Shown here piece by piece: positions 9,803-18,957 of a stretch of 64,000 nt of DNA; within the stretch, counting starts at the first letter, position 1; the number at the start of each line of letters is the position of its first letter. Under the pieces are notes generated by a model that made no database searches, was not told the DNA's origin, and saw nothing but the letters and a program-made list of their open reading frames with translations. This DNA comes from Fibrobacter sp. UWB5 (GTDB lineage Bacteria > Fibrobacterota > Fibrobacteria > Fibrobacterales > Fibrobacteraceae): the NCBI RefSeq assembly GCF_002210295.1, contig NZ_MWQH01000005.1:211761-275760 (forward strand). The letters run 5' to 3'. A program made the translations under genes and the position numbers.

Positions 9803-10750
9803 ATGGCGAAGAAAAAACACATCGTGATTCTTGCTACGGGCGGCACAATTGCTGGCGCCGGTGAACCCGGCAAAAATACAGGCTATGTGTCCGGGCAAAT
9901 TTCGGCCGAAGACCTCGTCAAATCTGTGCCGGAGCTTTCGGAGTACGCCGAAATTACGGCCGAGCAGATTTGCAACGTGAATTCCGACGACATGACGGAC
10001 AAGCTGTGGATCAAGCTTTCAAACCGCATTGCCGACTTGCAGGCCGATGAATCCGTAGATGGCATCGTCGTCACTCACGGCACCGACACCATGGACGAAA
10101 CGGCCTACTTCGTAAGCCTTACGGTCAAGTGCGAAAAGGCAGTGATTTTCACGGGTTCCATGAAGCCTGCTACCGCCAAGAATCCCGATGGCCCCGCCAA
10201 CCTGCTGGGCGCCGTACGTGCGGCAGCCGGCTTCGCTGTCGACGACGATCCTCCGGCGAACCTGGTCTGGGTCTACTTTGCAGGTGAACTTTTCGATGCA
10301 CGCAATGTGCAAAAATGTAGCGCATCGGCAATTAATGCGATGGGCGTCAGCGCCCCCGGCGAAGGCTCCAACTGGAACGCCCTCAAGGAGCAGAATTTCT
10401 TTGACGTGTCCAAGCTCGAAAGCCTGCCGCGCGTGAACGTGGTCTACTTCACCGTAGACGCCAACCCGAAAATTCTGGAATACGCCGCCTGCGTCTCCGA
10501 CGGTCTCGTGATTGCGGGCGCCGGCTCGGGTGAATTCAGCATGGCATGGGCCCGCGCCCTAGAAAGCATCGACATTCCGGTGGTCATTTCGAGCCGAATC
10601 CATCACGGGCTCGTAACTCTAAACGAATCGCTTGCGCCAGGCCGCATTTGTGCTGGCCGCCTGCCGCCTCAAAAGGCCGCCGTACTCCTCAAGCTCGTGC
10701 TTACGCAGACAAGCCGCACCGACGACATCAAGCGCGTCTTCGCGCTTTAA
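9803..10750 (+). CDS. L-asparaginase
   Basis: A 315-residue enzyme of the bacterial asparaginase/glutaminase family that hydrolyses L-asparagine to aspartate and ammonia. The first catalytic threonine motif, ATGGTIAGAG, is near the N-terminus. The second, VVTHGTDTMDETA, includes the Thr/Asp/Lys-dependent site. FTGSMKPATAKNPDGPANL is also typical. No signal peptide is visible, so the protein is probably cytoplasmic despite type II-like features. It begins 11 bp after the peptidase gene with GGAGG in between (AGCGGAGGATTCT), consistent with being last in the same transcript. Confidence 0.93.
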   Translation: MAKKKHIVILATGGTIAGAGEPGKNTGYVSGQISAEDLVKSVPELSEYAEITAEQICNVNSDDMTDKLWIKLSNRIADLQADESVDGIVVTHGTDTMDETAYFVSLTVKCEKAVIFTGSMKPATAKNPDGPANLLGAVRAAAGFAVDDDPPANLVWVYFAGELFDARNVQKCSASAINAMGVSAPGEGSNWNALKEQNFFDVSKLESLPRVNVVYFTVDANPKILEYAACVSDGLVIAGAGSGEFSMAWARALESIDIPVVISSRIHHGLVTLNESLAPGRICAGRLPPQKAAVLLKLVLTQTSRTDDIKRVFAL

Positions 10751-10784
10751 CCAACCCGTTCCAGCGAACAGTAAGAACCGTAAA

Positions 10785-10815
10785 CAAAAAACCTGCCCTT
10801 GTTCAGGACAGGTTC
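10785..10815 (-). terminator. intrinsic terminator downstream of rplY
   Basis: On the minus strand an AACCTGTCC/GGGCAGGTT hairpin (one mismatch, 7-nt loop; 10790-10814) is followed directly by TTTTTT. It is placed 24 bp after the rplY stop. It also faces the end of the asparaginase gene. Confidence 0.8.
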
Positions 10816-10838
10816 TTTGAAATTTTCTTTTTTGAAAA

Positions 10839-11459
10839 TTACTTGGCTTCAGCAGCGGCAGCCGGAGCAGCGGCAGCATCAGCAGCGTCGTCAGCCTTCT
10901 TACCGCTCTTGGCAGTAATGGTGAAGATAACGGTGCGCGGCTTGCAAGCGAGTTCGATACCGTCTTCGAGCTTCAGGTCCTTGGCGTAGAACGTCGTCGG
11001 AGCCGGGAATTCGGAGATGTCCATTTCGAGCACGGCCGGAATCTTGGTCGGCACGGCAGCGAGCTGGATGTAGCGGTTCTGCTGAGCAAAGGTACCACCC
11101 TGGGTCTTAACACCAACCGGGAGGCCGTTGAGCTTGACGAGAACGCGAACCTTGACCTTGGTCGTATCGTCGATCTTGAGGAAGTCGATGTGTTCGATTT
11201 CCTGGGTAATCGGGTTCTTCTGGTAGTTGTAAATTACGGCAGCGTTGCCGGCCTTGCCATCAATTTCCAAGTCGAGAAGCGTGTAACGCTTACCCGGGGC
11301 GAGGACCTTGCGAACATCAATTGCGCTAACGCTGATATTCACAGACTCCTGACCCTTACCATAATAGACAGCCGGGATCTGGCCAGCCTTACGAAGGCGG
11401 GCGTTGTCGCGGCTCTTGCCTAGCACTCTCGAGGTTGCTGCGAGCTTTGTGAGTTCCAT
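10839..11459 (-). CDS. rplY: 50S ribosomal protein L25/Ctc
   Basis: A 206-residue L25 of the long Ctc type, which binds 5S rRNA in the large ribosomal subunit. The N-terminal L25 domain includes the RLRKAGQIPAVYYGKG motif, and the C-terminal TL5-like beta domain runs to about residue 185 (QLAAVPTKIPAVLEMDIS). The last 20 residues form an Ala-rich tail after GKKADD. The gene lies just downstream of a tRNA-Gln gene on the same strand, so both may be in one transcript. Its own terminator follows. Confidence 0.95.
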   Translation of the reverse strand: MELTKLAATSRVLGKSRDNARLRKAGQIPAVYYGKGQESVNISVSAIDVRKVLAPGKRYTLLDLEIDGKAGNAAVIYNYQKNPITQEIEHIDFLKIDDTTKVKVRVLVKLNGLPVGVKTQGGTFAQQNRYIQLAAVPTKIPAVLEMDISEFPAPTTFYAKDLKLEDGIELACKPRTVIFTITAKSGKKADDAADAAAAPAAAAEAK

Positions 11460-11495
11460 AATTTTACTCCAATTAGTAAATGGTTAAAAAATTCA

Positions 11496-11567
11496 TTGGG
11501 GTAGCAGGATTCGAACCTACGAATAACGGAATCAAAATCCGTTGTCTTACCACTTGACGATACCCCA
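11496..11567 (-). tRNA. tRNA-Gln (anticodon TTG)
   Basis: A 72-nt cloverleaf on the minus strand. The acceptor TGGGGTA pairs with TACCCCA. The anticodon stem ACGGA/TCCGT encloses loop TTTTGAT with anticodon TTG, and GGTTCGAATCC forms the T arm. The discriminator base is A and the CCA end is not encoded. Confidence 0.96.
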
Positions 11568-11615
11568 ATGGTGGCGCAAATATAGCAAATTTACGCCAAA
11601 TTCAAAGGGTGAGGG

Positions 11616-12482
11616 CTAAAAACCCTCAAAAAAGCGGGTTACCACTTGGTACCTGGAGATGGGTTTCAGCTCTTCGGCAGCCTCTTTCGCCTGCTTACGG
11701 GTCTCGAAAACGCCAAAAACAGACGCCCCCGACCCCGACATCAGGACGGCCTTCGCCCCGAGACGCTTAAACTCATTCTTCATCTCTTCGACAAGCGGGT
11801 GCTTGGGGAACACCGATTCCTCAAAAGCATTGAAGGTATTGGCAAGCGCAAAGTCAATCGACGCAGCCTTGCCCGTGCGCATGCACTTGGACTTGTAAGT
11901 CTCCCAGCGGTCCGGGCCGGACTTGGGCACGCCCGCGTAGGCATCCTTGGTCGGTACGGAATCAAGCGGAGTCGCGACCAACAGGTACTGTTCGTCACTC
12001 AACTGCAACGGCTTTACAAAAGTCAGCTTTTCGCCAATGCCTTCGGCCATGGCAGTACCGCCACGCACCAGAAACGGCACGTCAGCACCCAGTTTCGCAC
12101 CGATTTCTTCAAGTTTTTCGAACTTAAATTTGAGCTTCCACAGCTGGTTCAGCAAGCGAAGCGTCGCTGCAGCATCTGCAGAACCTCCGCCAAGGCCTGC
12201 GCCCAAAGGCATCACTTTATTGAGGTAAATGTCTGCGCCGAGCGTCGTGCCCGATTCTTGTTGCAAGAGCTTTGCGGCCTTGTAAACCAAGTCCGATTCC
12301 AGCGGATAATTCTGCGGTTCGTTGTAGCAAAGCGTAATGCGACCATCCTGACGCGGCTCGGCACTTATGGTATCGCCTGCGTCAATGGTCTGGAACAGCG
12401 TGCCCAAGTCATGGTATCCGTCTTCACGCTTGCGGATGACATCTAAGAACAAATTAATCTTAGCAGGAGCGTATTCTTTCAT
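11616..12482 (-). CDS. ispE: 4-diphosphocytidyl-2-C-methyl-D-erythritol kinase
   Basis: A 288-residue GHMP-family kinase that phosphorylates CDP-methylerythritol in the non-mevalonate isoprenoid pathway. Visible motifs are the N-terminal APAKINLFLDV with GYHDLGTLFQTI, the ATP-binding PLGAGLGGGSADAAA, and a C-terminal GSGASVFGVF. The start MKEYAPAKINL at 12482 is where homologues begin; an in-frame extension upstream is A+T-rich and looks noncoding. The upstream ribosome-binding site is weak. It lies upstream of tRNA-Gln and rplY on the same strand, with 48 bp to the tRNA. Confidence 0.95.
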   Translation of the reverse strand: MKEYAPAKINLFLDVIRKREDGYHDLGTLFQTIDAGDTISAEPRQDGRITLCYNEPQNYPLESDLVYKAAKLLQQESGTTLGADIYLNKVMPLGAGLGGGSADAAATLRLLNQLWKLKFKFEKLEEIGAKLGADVPFLVRGGTAMAEGIGEKLTFVKPLQLSDEQYLLVATPLDSVPTKDAYAGVPKSGPDRWETYKSKCMRTGKAASIDFALANTFNAFEESVFPKHPLVEEMKNEFKRLGAKAVLMSGSGASVFGVFETRKQAKEAAEELKPISRYQVVTRFFEGF

Positions 12483-12630
12483 GCCATTAAACTTAGCAAA
12501 AATATTCCAATTTGGAATACCTAGGACAAACTTTTCATTACCGTAAAAAAAAAACAATATATATTAAGGGATGATAGTTTCTAACTATTAAACAAGCCCA
12601 AAGCTTGTAAAACCAAAAGAAGAGAAAATT

Positions 12631-13038
12631 ATGAAGAAAATCGTTTTCACCATTTTCTTATGCCTTGCTACATTGGCAGTGGAAGCCCAAGTCGACAAAA
12701 TTCTGGGACCGTGGACCGCCATCGACCCCGATACCGACAAGCCTTACGCCACCGTACTCATCTATAAAAGCAGCAACGGGCTGTATTACGGCAAGCTCAC
12801 CGAAATTCTGGATTCCGATGACCCCGCCGACCAAAAGCTCATCGGCACCATCATCATCAAGGACATGAAAGAAGATGACGGTATGCTAAAGGGCGGCTCC
12901 ATTTACGACCCCGAAGAAAACAAGACCTACCACGGAAAGATTTCACTCACCAAGGACGGTCGCCTAGAAATGCGCGGTTCGCTTGACCGCTGGGGACTTT
13001 TGGGTGCCACGGAATATTGGAAACGCAGTAAAAAGTAA
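12631..13038 (+). CDS. DUF2147 family secreted protein
   Basis: A 135-residue protein with a signal peptide (MKKIVFTIFLCLATLAVEA) followed by the DUF2147 fold seen in many Bacteroidetes and Proteobacteria. Typical features are the opening IxGPWxxxDPDTxKPYATVLIYKS, the central DQKLIGTIIIKDMK, and the C-terminal DRWGLLGATEYWKR. The function of the family is not established. A GAGAA-type ribosome-binding site precedes the ATG. It is the first gene of a co-directional series (12.6-18.6 kb) encoding envelope proteins and an RND transporter. Confidence 0.8.
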   Translation: MKKIVFTIFLCLATLAVEAQVDKILGPWTAIDPDTDKPYATVLIYKSSNGLYYGKLTEILDSDDPADQKLIGTIIIKDMKEDDGMLKGGSIYDPEENKTYHGKISLTKDGRLEMRGSLDRWGLLGATEYWKRSKK

Positions 13039-13062
13039 AAAAAGATGGAATAAGGAGAAAAT

Positions 13063-13851
13063 ATGAAGAATCTGTTTATTAAAGTGCTCGGCACTAGCTT
13101 ATTGTATGCGGCAACCACCTTTGCCCAGTCGGCAAACGAAATCGCCAAGAAAGTTCACGACTTGCCTTCCGGAAAAACATCGTCTGGAACCATTTCGGTT
13201 ACCCTGATTGACAAAAACGGAAAGACTCGCAATCGCGAAATCGCATCTTACACCATGAAGGACGGAACCACCGACAAGACGGTCCTTGTTTTCAAGACAC
13301 CCAGGGACGTGGCAGGAATCAGCTACCTCACCTACGACTACCCCGACAAGGCCGATGGTTCCACCGTCGATAGCGACAGCTGGATTTACCTCCCTGCCAT
13401 GAAAAAGGTGCGCCGCGTTTCGGGTTCCAGCAAGGACGACGATTTCCAGGGAACAGACTTTACTTACGACGACCTGGGCACGCGCAGTCTTTCCAAGGAC
13501 AACTTCGCCATTCTCGGCGAAGAGAAGGTGAACGGAATTGACTGCTGGATTCTCGAAGCAAAGGCAAAGGATCCCAAAGCAAAAGTAAGCCGTCGCGTGT
13601 CCTGGGTGAACAAGAAGACTTACGTGGTCCACAAGGGCGAATACTTCGACAAACAGAATCGTCTGCAAAAGACACTCGTTGCCGACAATATTCAGCAAGT
13701 GAACGGCTACTGGACCTCTCTCAAGATGACCATGACCAACGTCCAAACAAACCACAAAACCGTCTACGAAATCAAGAACCTTAAGTACGACGAAAAAGTA
13801 AACGAAAGTTACTTTACAGTCAGTGCGTTGGAACGTGAACAGGTCAAGTAA
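13063..13851 (+). CDS. outer-membrane lipoprotein-sorting (LolA-like) periplasmic protein
   Basis: A 262-residue secreted protein with a signal peptide (cleavage near TFAQ). It resembles the LolA-like family annotated as outer membrane lipoprotein-sorting protein. Supporting segments are SSGTISVTLIDKNGKTRNREI, DSWIYLPAMKKVRRVSGSSK, DFTYDDLGTRS and a final YEIKNLKYDEKVNESYFTVSALER. Such proteins form half-barrels that bind hydrophobic molecules in the periplasm and are often encoded next to MMPL transporters, as here. The MMPL gene begins 2 bp after its stop. I infer it shuttles a hydrophobic cargo between that transporter and the outer membrane; the cargo is unknown. Confidence 0.82.
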   Translation: MKNLFIKVLGTSLLYAATTFAQSANEIAKKVHDLPSGKTSSGTISVTLIDKNGKTRNREIASYTMKDGTTDKTVLVFKTPRDVAGISYLTYDYPDKADGSTVDSDSWIYLPAMKKVRRVSGSSKDDDFQGTDFTYDDLGTRSLSKDNFAILGEEKVNGIDCWILEAKAKDPKAKVSRRVSWVNKKTYVVHKGEYFDKQNRLQKTLVADNIQQVNGYWTSLKMTMTNVQTNHKTVYEIKNLKYDEKVNESYFTVSALEREQVK

Positions 13852-13853
13852 AA

Positions 13854-16253
13854 ATGAGAGTTTCTAGAATCAATCATTTTTTTCGCAAGGTCGGAACCAC
13901 CCAGATTCGTTACCGTTGGCCCATTCTAGCCATACTGCTCGTTATTACCGTAATCTGTAGTTCCGGTCTTGCCGATTTCGCTCTTTCGCGTGGCGAAGAG
14001 GGCTGGTTTGGCGATTCCGACGAAATCACCATCAATACGAAAAAATACGAACAGGTCTTCGGGAACCTGAACGGCGTCGGAGTCCTCCTCGTAAAGCAAG
14101 GCGATGGCGATGTCTTTAGCGAAGACATCCTGAATGTCATCGATAAAATCGGGACGCGGTTACAGGACGAAATTCCGTTTGCAAACAGGCTCACCTCGAT
14201 TATCAATGTCAATATTCCCGTAGGTAACGAAGAAGGTTTTGAAATCGTCAAGCCTTATGAGAACGGGATCCCCTCGGACTCGGCAGAGCTCGCCAAGGCA
14301 CGTGCCCTCGTGATGCGCGGGAACGAAAAAACGAACGCCCTCATCAACGCACTCGTCAGTGACGACGGACGCGAAACCTGGATTTCCTTGTCGCTCCACC
14401 CGTTCGAAGGCAAGGAACTTGAAGAGAAATTCGAAGGCGACGTAGATGAAGTCAATCTGGCTATCGGCTACAAGCTGATGGAAATTATGGAAAGCGACGA
14501 ATTCCAGAACAAAGACTATAAACTGTATGGCGGAGGAATCCCGTTCGACAGCGCCTGCGAAGACCGTTACGAAATTCCCGAATACGGCATCAGGGTACTA
14601 TGCAGCGTCGGCGTGATGCTTTTATTCCTGGCACTTTTCTTGCGCAATTTCTTTGGCGTTTTCGTTCCGGCAATCACTACCCTCAGTGCCATCGCCTCGG
14701 TATTTGGCGGCATGGCCCTTTTCGGAGTAAAGGCAGATTCTACGCTCGTCACTTTGCCAGTCGTTCTGGGCATGGCATTAGCCGTTGGCTATTCGGTGCA
14801 TTATATAAACATGTTCAAGTTGCAATTTAGACGCACCGGCATCCGTAAAGAATCTGCCATCAAATGCATCGAAGAATGTGGTTGGCCGGTACTGTTTACA
14901 GTGCTTACGACCATGGCTTCGTTTATCAGTTTCCTGTTTGTCGACATGAAACCCCTTGTATGGATGGGTAAAGCCGCAGCTCTTGTGGTGCTCGCGATTT
15001 ACCTCTATGTAACAATCCTGATTCCAATTCTACTGTCGTTCGGCAAGAACGGCGTGCCCGACACTACTAGCAAAGACGGAGCGACAAAACTGGACAAGGT
15101 ATTTTCAGCCTGGTCCGATCTCGTCTATAAAAGAAAATGGCACTTTATTGTGGCTGCAGCCCTGATTATTGCAGCATTTATTCCGGGAATGTTCAAGATT
15201 ACGGCGCAACTGGACTACCTGAGTATTTCGGGCGACAAGGTTCCCTATGTGCAAGAAATCAAGAAAATGCTAAAGACTAAGCTCGGAAACCAGTACAGCT
15301 ATTCCATCATGATCTCTTTTGACGAAGAAGGCGCATTCAAGAAACCCGAAAACATGAAAGCACTTTTGGAACTCGAAGATTACGTAGGCTCCCTTTCGCT
15401 TACCAAGTGGTCGGGTGGAAAACCGCGCGTGACCTCGGCGACAAGCATCTTGAAAGAAATGAATCGCGCCTTGAACGAAGGCAAAGATTCGCTTTACGCC
15501 GTTCCCGAAGACGAATACGTACTTGCGCAGCTGATGGAACTTTCATCTATCGAAATGCGCGAAGACTTTAGCGAAACGATGGACGAAGAATTCAGAATTA
15601 CAGAAGTCAGCGTGGACATGACCCAATTCGCTACCGAAGAAGCGCTCCAAAACATGAACGCTTTAAAGGCTAAACTCGCCGAATTGTTCCCGAACGCCCA
15701 ATGCACACTGCTTGGCGACATGATCCGCTATTCCGAAATGAGCAATCGCATTGTTTTTGGCGGCCTGAAATCCTTCGGATTTTCGCTCATCATCATCGCC
15801 ATCATGCTGATGCTTGCATTCTCCAGCTTCAAGCTTGGAATTATCGGCATGATTCCGAACGTGGCCCCTGTCATTTTGGTGGGCGGTGTCATGGGATACT
15901 TTGACTTTGCGCTGGACTTTAGCACTGTCACCGTAATGCCCTTGGTGCTGGGTATTGCCGTAGACGACACAATCCACTTGACCACACACTTGAAAGTCCG
16001 ATACGAAGAATGCGGATCCCTATCGAGGGCGATGGAAGCGACCTTCCGCGAAATCGGGGCTTCGATGTTTTTGACCACGTTGATTCTGTGTGCGATGTTC
16101 GCCGTTTACCTGTTTAGCCCCTTGCGTTTCCTGATGGTGCTCGGTCTGCTAATCATTGTCGGCCTTTCAAGCGCCTTGCTCGCCGACTATACGATTACGC
16201 CCGCACTTCTGCAAGTGTCAAAACCGTATGGCAAAGAAAAGGAGAAAGCATGA
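13854..16253 (+). CDS. MMPL/RND superfamily transporter (HAE3-like)
   Basis: A 799-residue inner-membrane transporter with two similar halves. Each has one helix (about 20-40 and 430-450), a large periplasmic loop, and a five-helix bundle (about 240-400 and 625-790). Motifs of RND helix 4 are present (VTLPVVLGMALAVGYSVHYINMFK and VTVMPLVLGIAVDDTIHLTTH). Related proteins export lipids or hopanoids using the proton gradient. It is immediately downstream of the LolA-like gene and overlaps the next outer-membrane gene by 4 bp, so the three are translationally coupled. Substrate unknown; a lipid or other hydrophobic compound is the best inference. Confidence 0.88.
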   Translation: MRVSRINHFFRKVGTTQIRYRWPILAILLVITVICSSGLADFALSRGEEGWFGDSDEITINTKKYEQVFGNLNGVGVLLVKQGDGDVFSEDILNVIDKIGTRLQDEIPFANRLTSIINVNIPVGNEEGFEIVKPYENGIPSDSAELAKARALVMRGNEKTNALINALVSDDGRETWISLSLHPFEGKELEEKFEGDVDEVNLAIGYKLMEIMESDEFQNKDYKLYGGGIPFDSACEDRYEIPEYGIRVLCSVGVMLLFLALFLRNFFGVFVPAITTLSAIASVFGGMALFGVKADSTLVTLPVVLGMALAVGYSVHYINMFKLQFRRTGIRKESAIKCIEECGWPVLFTVLTTMASFISFLFVDMKPLVWMGKAAALVVLAIYLYVTILIPILLSFGKNGVPDTTSKDGATKLDKVFSAWSDLVYKRKWHFIVAAALIIAAFIPGMFKITAQLDYLSISGDKVPYVQEIKKMLKTKLGNQYSYSIMISFDEEGAFKKPENMKALLELEDYVGSLSLTKWSGGKPRVTSATSILKEMNRALNEGKDSLYAVPEDEYVLAQLMELSSIEMREDFSETMDEEFRITEVSVDMTQFATEEALQNMNALKAKLAELFPNAQCTLLGDMIRYSEMSNRIVFGGLKSFGFSLIIIAIMLMLAFSSFKLGIIGMIPNVAPVILVGGVMGYFDFALDFSTVTVMPLVLGIAVDDTIHLTTHLKVRYEECGSLSRAMEATFREIGASMFLTTLILCAMFAVYLFSPLRFLMVLGLLIIVGLSSALLADYTITPALLQVSKPYGKEKEKA

Positions 16254-17608
16254 AACGATTTACCGCACTCAGCTTAGCCCTTGCTGTAACCATTTGTGCC
16301 CAAGAAACAGTCTTCTTGGGTAGCCTAACCTCGCAGGCCGGGGTAGGACTTCCGAACGCTCACCACAACAAGGGCGACTTTCTACTCGGCCAGACGATCT
16401 TTGACGGCACAATCAAATCGTACCTGGACGAAGCAATGGTTTACGTGAACGGCCAAATTGTCCACGACGCCTTAGGCGCTCAATCGACAAACGGCTCATC
16501 GGCATTTGTGGCCGATGACGGCACTTTCGCCTTAAAACTACGCGAAGCATACATCGACTGGAAGGGCGAAATGCTTGCGCTCCGTGTCGGTCGCCAAGTT
16601 GTTTCGTGGGGCAAGGCAGACGACATACAAATTACAGACGTCTTGAACCCGCGAGACGAAACGAATGTGGTTGCTGCCGACTACAACGAATCCAAGCTAG
16701 GTGTAGACGCCGTGCGCCTTTCCTTACTGACAGACAAGACGCAGGTGGACGCCTACTGGATCCCATTCTTTACGCCGAGCATTCTGCCACTTGCCAAGGG
16801 AAATCCACTGCATTCACGCATATTCCCGGAGGAAGTGGATGGCATCGGGATCAATTATCCTGAAAAAAACGACGACTTCGAACTCCCCGAAAAAAGGCTT
16901 TCGAAGAGCGAACTCGCCCTGCGCGCTAGTACCTACACTTCGGTCGCAGATTTGTCGCTGTACGGATTCTATGGTTGGGATGACCTCCCGTTAATCCGAT
17001 ACAACCCCAATATTATTTTTGGCGATGGCGAAGATATGCCTGCCACCAGCTACACAATCGATGTGACAGGTGAATACAAGCGCATGTATATGATCGGTGC
17101 CGACGCAGCGATTCCTGCCGGCGATTTCGTATTCCGTCTTGAAGGCGCCTATTTCCCCAAACGACATTTTCAAACAGATGTCAACAGCCAACTCTTCAAG
17201 TATTCGGAAGACTCGCGCCCCGCAAGCAAGAGAAAGAATCAAGTCTTGGGCCTTGCCGGGCTAGACTGGACACCTAGCGGAGGTTGGACGATTACAGCAC
17301 AATATGTTGCAGACGGCGTAATCGATCACGATAGCGACCTTGAACGAAACGAGTTCGAGCACCAGGCAACCTTGAGTATTGAAAAATCGATCCTGAACGA
17401 AACGCTCACCATTATGGCCTCGGGCGCTTTGGATCTATGGGATTTTTCTACGGCAAGCGAACTGGAACTGGACTACAAGCTAACCGACGCGATTACGCTT
17501 AGCCTGATTGGAGACCTGTACTTGGAAGGCCCCGACGGCAAGGAGGGACTATACGGCGAATACCGCGATTATAGCAGCGTCACTTTCAAAGGAAAAATGT
17601 CATTCTAA
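16250..17608 (+). CDS. DUF1302-like outer-membrane beta-barrel protein
   Basis: A 452-residue protein with a signal peptide (MKRFTALSLALAVTICA) and a barrel-like alternating pattern to a C-terminal Phe (SVTFKGKMSF), the usual last residue of outer-membrane barrels. The segments LREAYIDWKGEMLALRVGRQVVSWGKADDIQITDVLNPRDETN and TQVDAYWIPFFTPSILP resemble the DUF1302 family, which often occurs beside LolA-like and MMPL genes. The start overlaps the MMPL stop by 4 bp after an AAGGAG-type ribosome-binding site. I infer it receives or passes the cargo of the transporter at the outer membrane. Confidence 0.78.
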   Translation: MKRFTALSLALAVTICAQETVFLGSLTSQAGVGLPNAHHNKGDFLLGQTIFDGTIKSYLDEAMVYVNGQIVHDALGAQSTNGSSAFVADDGTFALKLREAYIDWKGEMLALRVGRQVVSWGKADDIQITDVLNPRDETNVVAADYNESKLGVDAVRLSLLTDKTQVDAYWIPFFTPSILPLAKGNPLHSRIFPEEVDGIGINYPEKNDDFELPEKRLSKSELALRASTYTSVADLSLYGFYGWDDLPLIRYNPNIIFGDGEDMPATSYTIDVTGEYKRMYMIGADAAIPAGDFVFRLEGAYFPKRHFQTDVNSQLFKYSEDSRPASKRKNQVLGLAGLDWTPSGGWTITAQYVADGVIDHDSDLERNEFEHQATLSIEKSILNETLTIMASGALDLWDFSTASELELDYKLTDAITLSLIGDLYLEGPDGKEGLYGEYRDYSSVTFKGKMSF

Positions 17609-17626
17609 CGTTCTGGAGGGGAAAGC

Positions 17627-18613
17627 ATGAAAAAAGCATTATTTGCATTCGCTGCCGTACTTTGCTTAGGCAGTCAGCTTTTCGCAGAAGAAGCCCCGAA
17701 AAAAGCCACTCAAGCACCTTCGCCTTGGGAGTTTTCAGCGACGACCTCTGCGGCCTACTATCCTGAAGTAGAACACGATCGTGGAAGCACTCATATTACA
17801 GGCATCAGCGGTCCATACGACGGCATCGAGGCCGTTGCTGAATTTGACGCGGCCTACACGCTCCCCTTCTTGCGTGGCGACGACGAATTCACCGCCGACA
17901 ACCATGTGACATTTAGCGCGGGGTTGGAAGTTTCGCCGATAACCATTGCGCCTGTAGCATCCATCACCGTATCGCCCATTGCCTTTTTGGAGCTAGCCAT
18001 CGGCGGCACGGCAGGAACCGGCTGGAACGCATTCGATTTATTCCAAGGCATGGCTGCATACAATGCAGTAGAGCCTGAATACAAGGACATGACTCCCTTT
18101 GCGCACTGGTACTTGTACGGCTGGGGAAGCGCATGTTTCATGTTCGATCTCGCCGCCCTCTGGGAAGGCGACTGGCACCACGTTGTAGCGACAGCCACCT
18201 ACAAAGCCGGCTACCAGAAATTGACTGGCACCGACAGCGATGTTTGGCTATGGCAGGCCTCCGACGGCATGGCAAGCGGCTGGGTGTACGAACAAGAATA
18301 CTTTGTAGGCTACCAAATGCCTTTGAAACTTTCGATGATCGGCGTCGGCACCACGCTTTCGGGCCATTATGAGTCCAGCGATTTCGGCGACTATTCATCA
18401 AACTACAAGGGCGACTTCATGACCATCGACATTTGGCCCATGGCTGAAATCACGCTCGGCAAGAAAGACAAGCTTTATGTGCTTTTTGATTTCCAGTCGC
18501 GCCGCAGTTTCCACGAAAAATACAAAGACGTAGAACACGAGCCGCTAATGACTTACAGCGGTAGAGAGTGGATATTCTACACACTCGGATTCCAGTGGAA
18601 GCACTTGTTTTAA
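17627..18613 (+). CDS. predicted outer-membrane protein, unknown function
   Basis: A 328-residue protein with a signal peptide (MKKALFAFAAVLCLGSQLFA), a short Pro/Lys spacer, then a long series of amphipathic strands rich in Gly, Tyr and Trp that ends in aromatic residues (YTLGFQWKHLF), typical of an outer-membrane barrel. No named family recognised. It follows the DUF1302-like gene after 18 bp with a strong GGAGGGG site, so it is probably the last gene of the LolA/MMPL operon. No convincing terminator is seen in the 44 bp before the STAS gene, so some read-through is possible. Confidence 0.75.
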   Translation: MKKALFAFAAVLCLGSQLFAEEAPKKATQAPSPWEFSATTSAAYYPEVEHDRGSTHITGISGPYDGIEAVAEFDAAYTLPFLRGDDEFTADNHVTFSAGLEVSPITIAPVASITVSPIAFLELAIGGTAGTGWNAFDLFQGMAAYNAVEPEYKDMTPFAHWYLYGWGSACFMFDLAALWEGDWHHVVATATYKAGYQKLTGTDSDVWLWQASDGMASGWVYEQEYFVGYQMPLKLSMIGVGTTLSGHYESSDFGDYSSNYKGDFMTIDIWPMAEITLGKKDKLYVLFDFQSRRSFHEKYKDVEHEPLMTYSGREWIFYTLGFQWKHLF

Positions 18614-18657
18614 TTCTTTTCACAATTTTTTTACTAAAATATAATACGGAGCCTAGA

Positions 18658-18957
18658 ATGGAACTTAGAACTGTTTTGAACGATGCTGAAATGACAATTG
18701 CTCTTTCTGGCGAGCTGAACACCCTCACCTCGCCCAAACTCGCAGAAGAAATTGCAGCACACATCGAAAAGGTAAACTCGCTAATCATGGATTTCAAAGA
18801 ATGCGATTATGTATCCTCGGCAGGGATCCGAGTATTACTTTCAACATTCAAGGTCTTAAAAAAGAAACAGGGAAACATGCAACTTCTCAATATCGGCGAA
18901 AACTTCAGGGAAGTCCTGGACGCAACCGGACTCGACGCCGTTTTCGGTTTAATTTAA
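18658..18957 (+). CDS. STAS-domain anti-sigma factor antagonist
   Basis: A 99-residue stand-alone STAS protein of the SpoIIAA/RsbV type. The core is SLIMDFKECDYVSSAGIRVLL, where a Ser in the SSAG turn is the expected phosphorylation site, followed by LLNIGENFREVLDATGLDAVF. In known systems an anti-sigma HATPase kinase phosphorylates this protein and a SpoIIE-type phosphatase removes the phosphate. Both domain types are encoded in the same gene string (23144-24865 and 24868-26328). The ATG at 18658 is preceded by CGGAG. The next gene starts right after its stop, which indicates one transcript with the aminotransferase and NRPS genes. Confidence 0.9.
   Translation: MELRTVLNDAEMTIALSGELNTLTSPKLAEEIAAHIEKVNSLIMDFKECDYVSSAGIRVLLSTFKVLKKKQGNMQLLNIGENFREVLDATGLDAVFGLI

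Noticed and set aside
18640..18645. TATAAT just before the STAS gene as a -10 promoter box
   Set aside because: It lies only 13 bp from the ATG and overlaps the region of the ribosome-binding site, leaving almost no leader; probably chance in A+T-rich DNA, so not listed as a feature.
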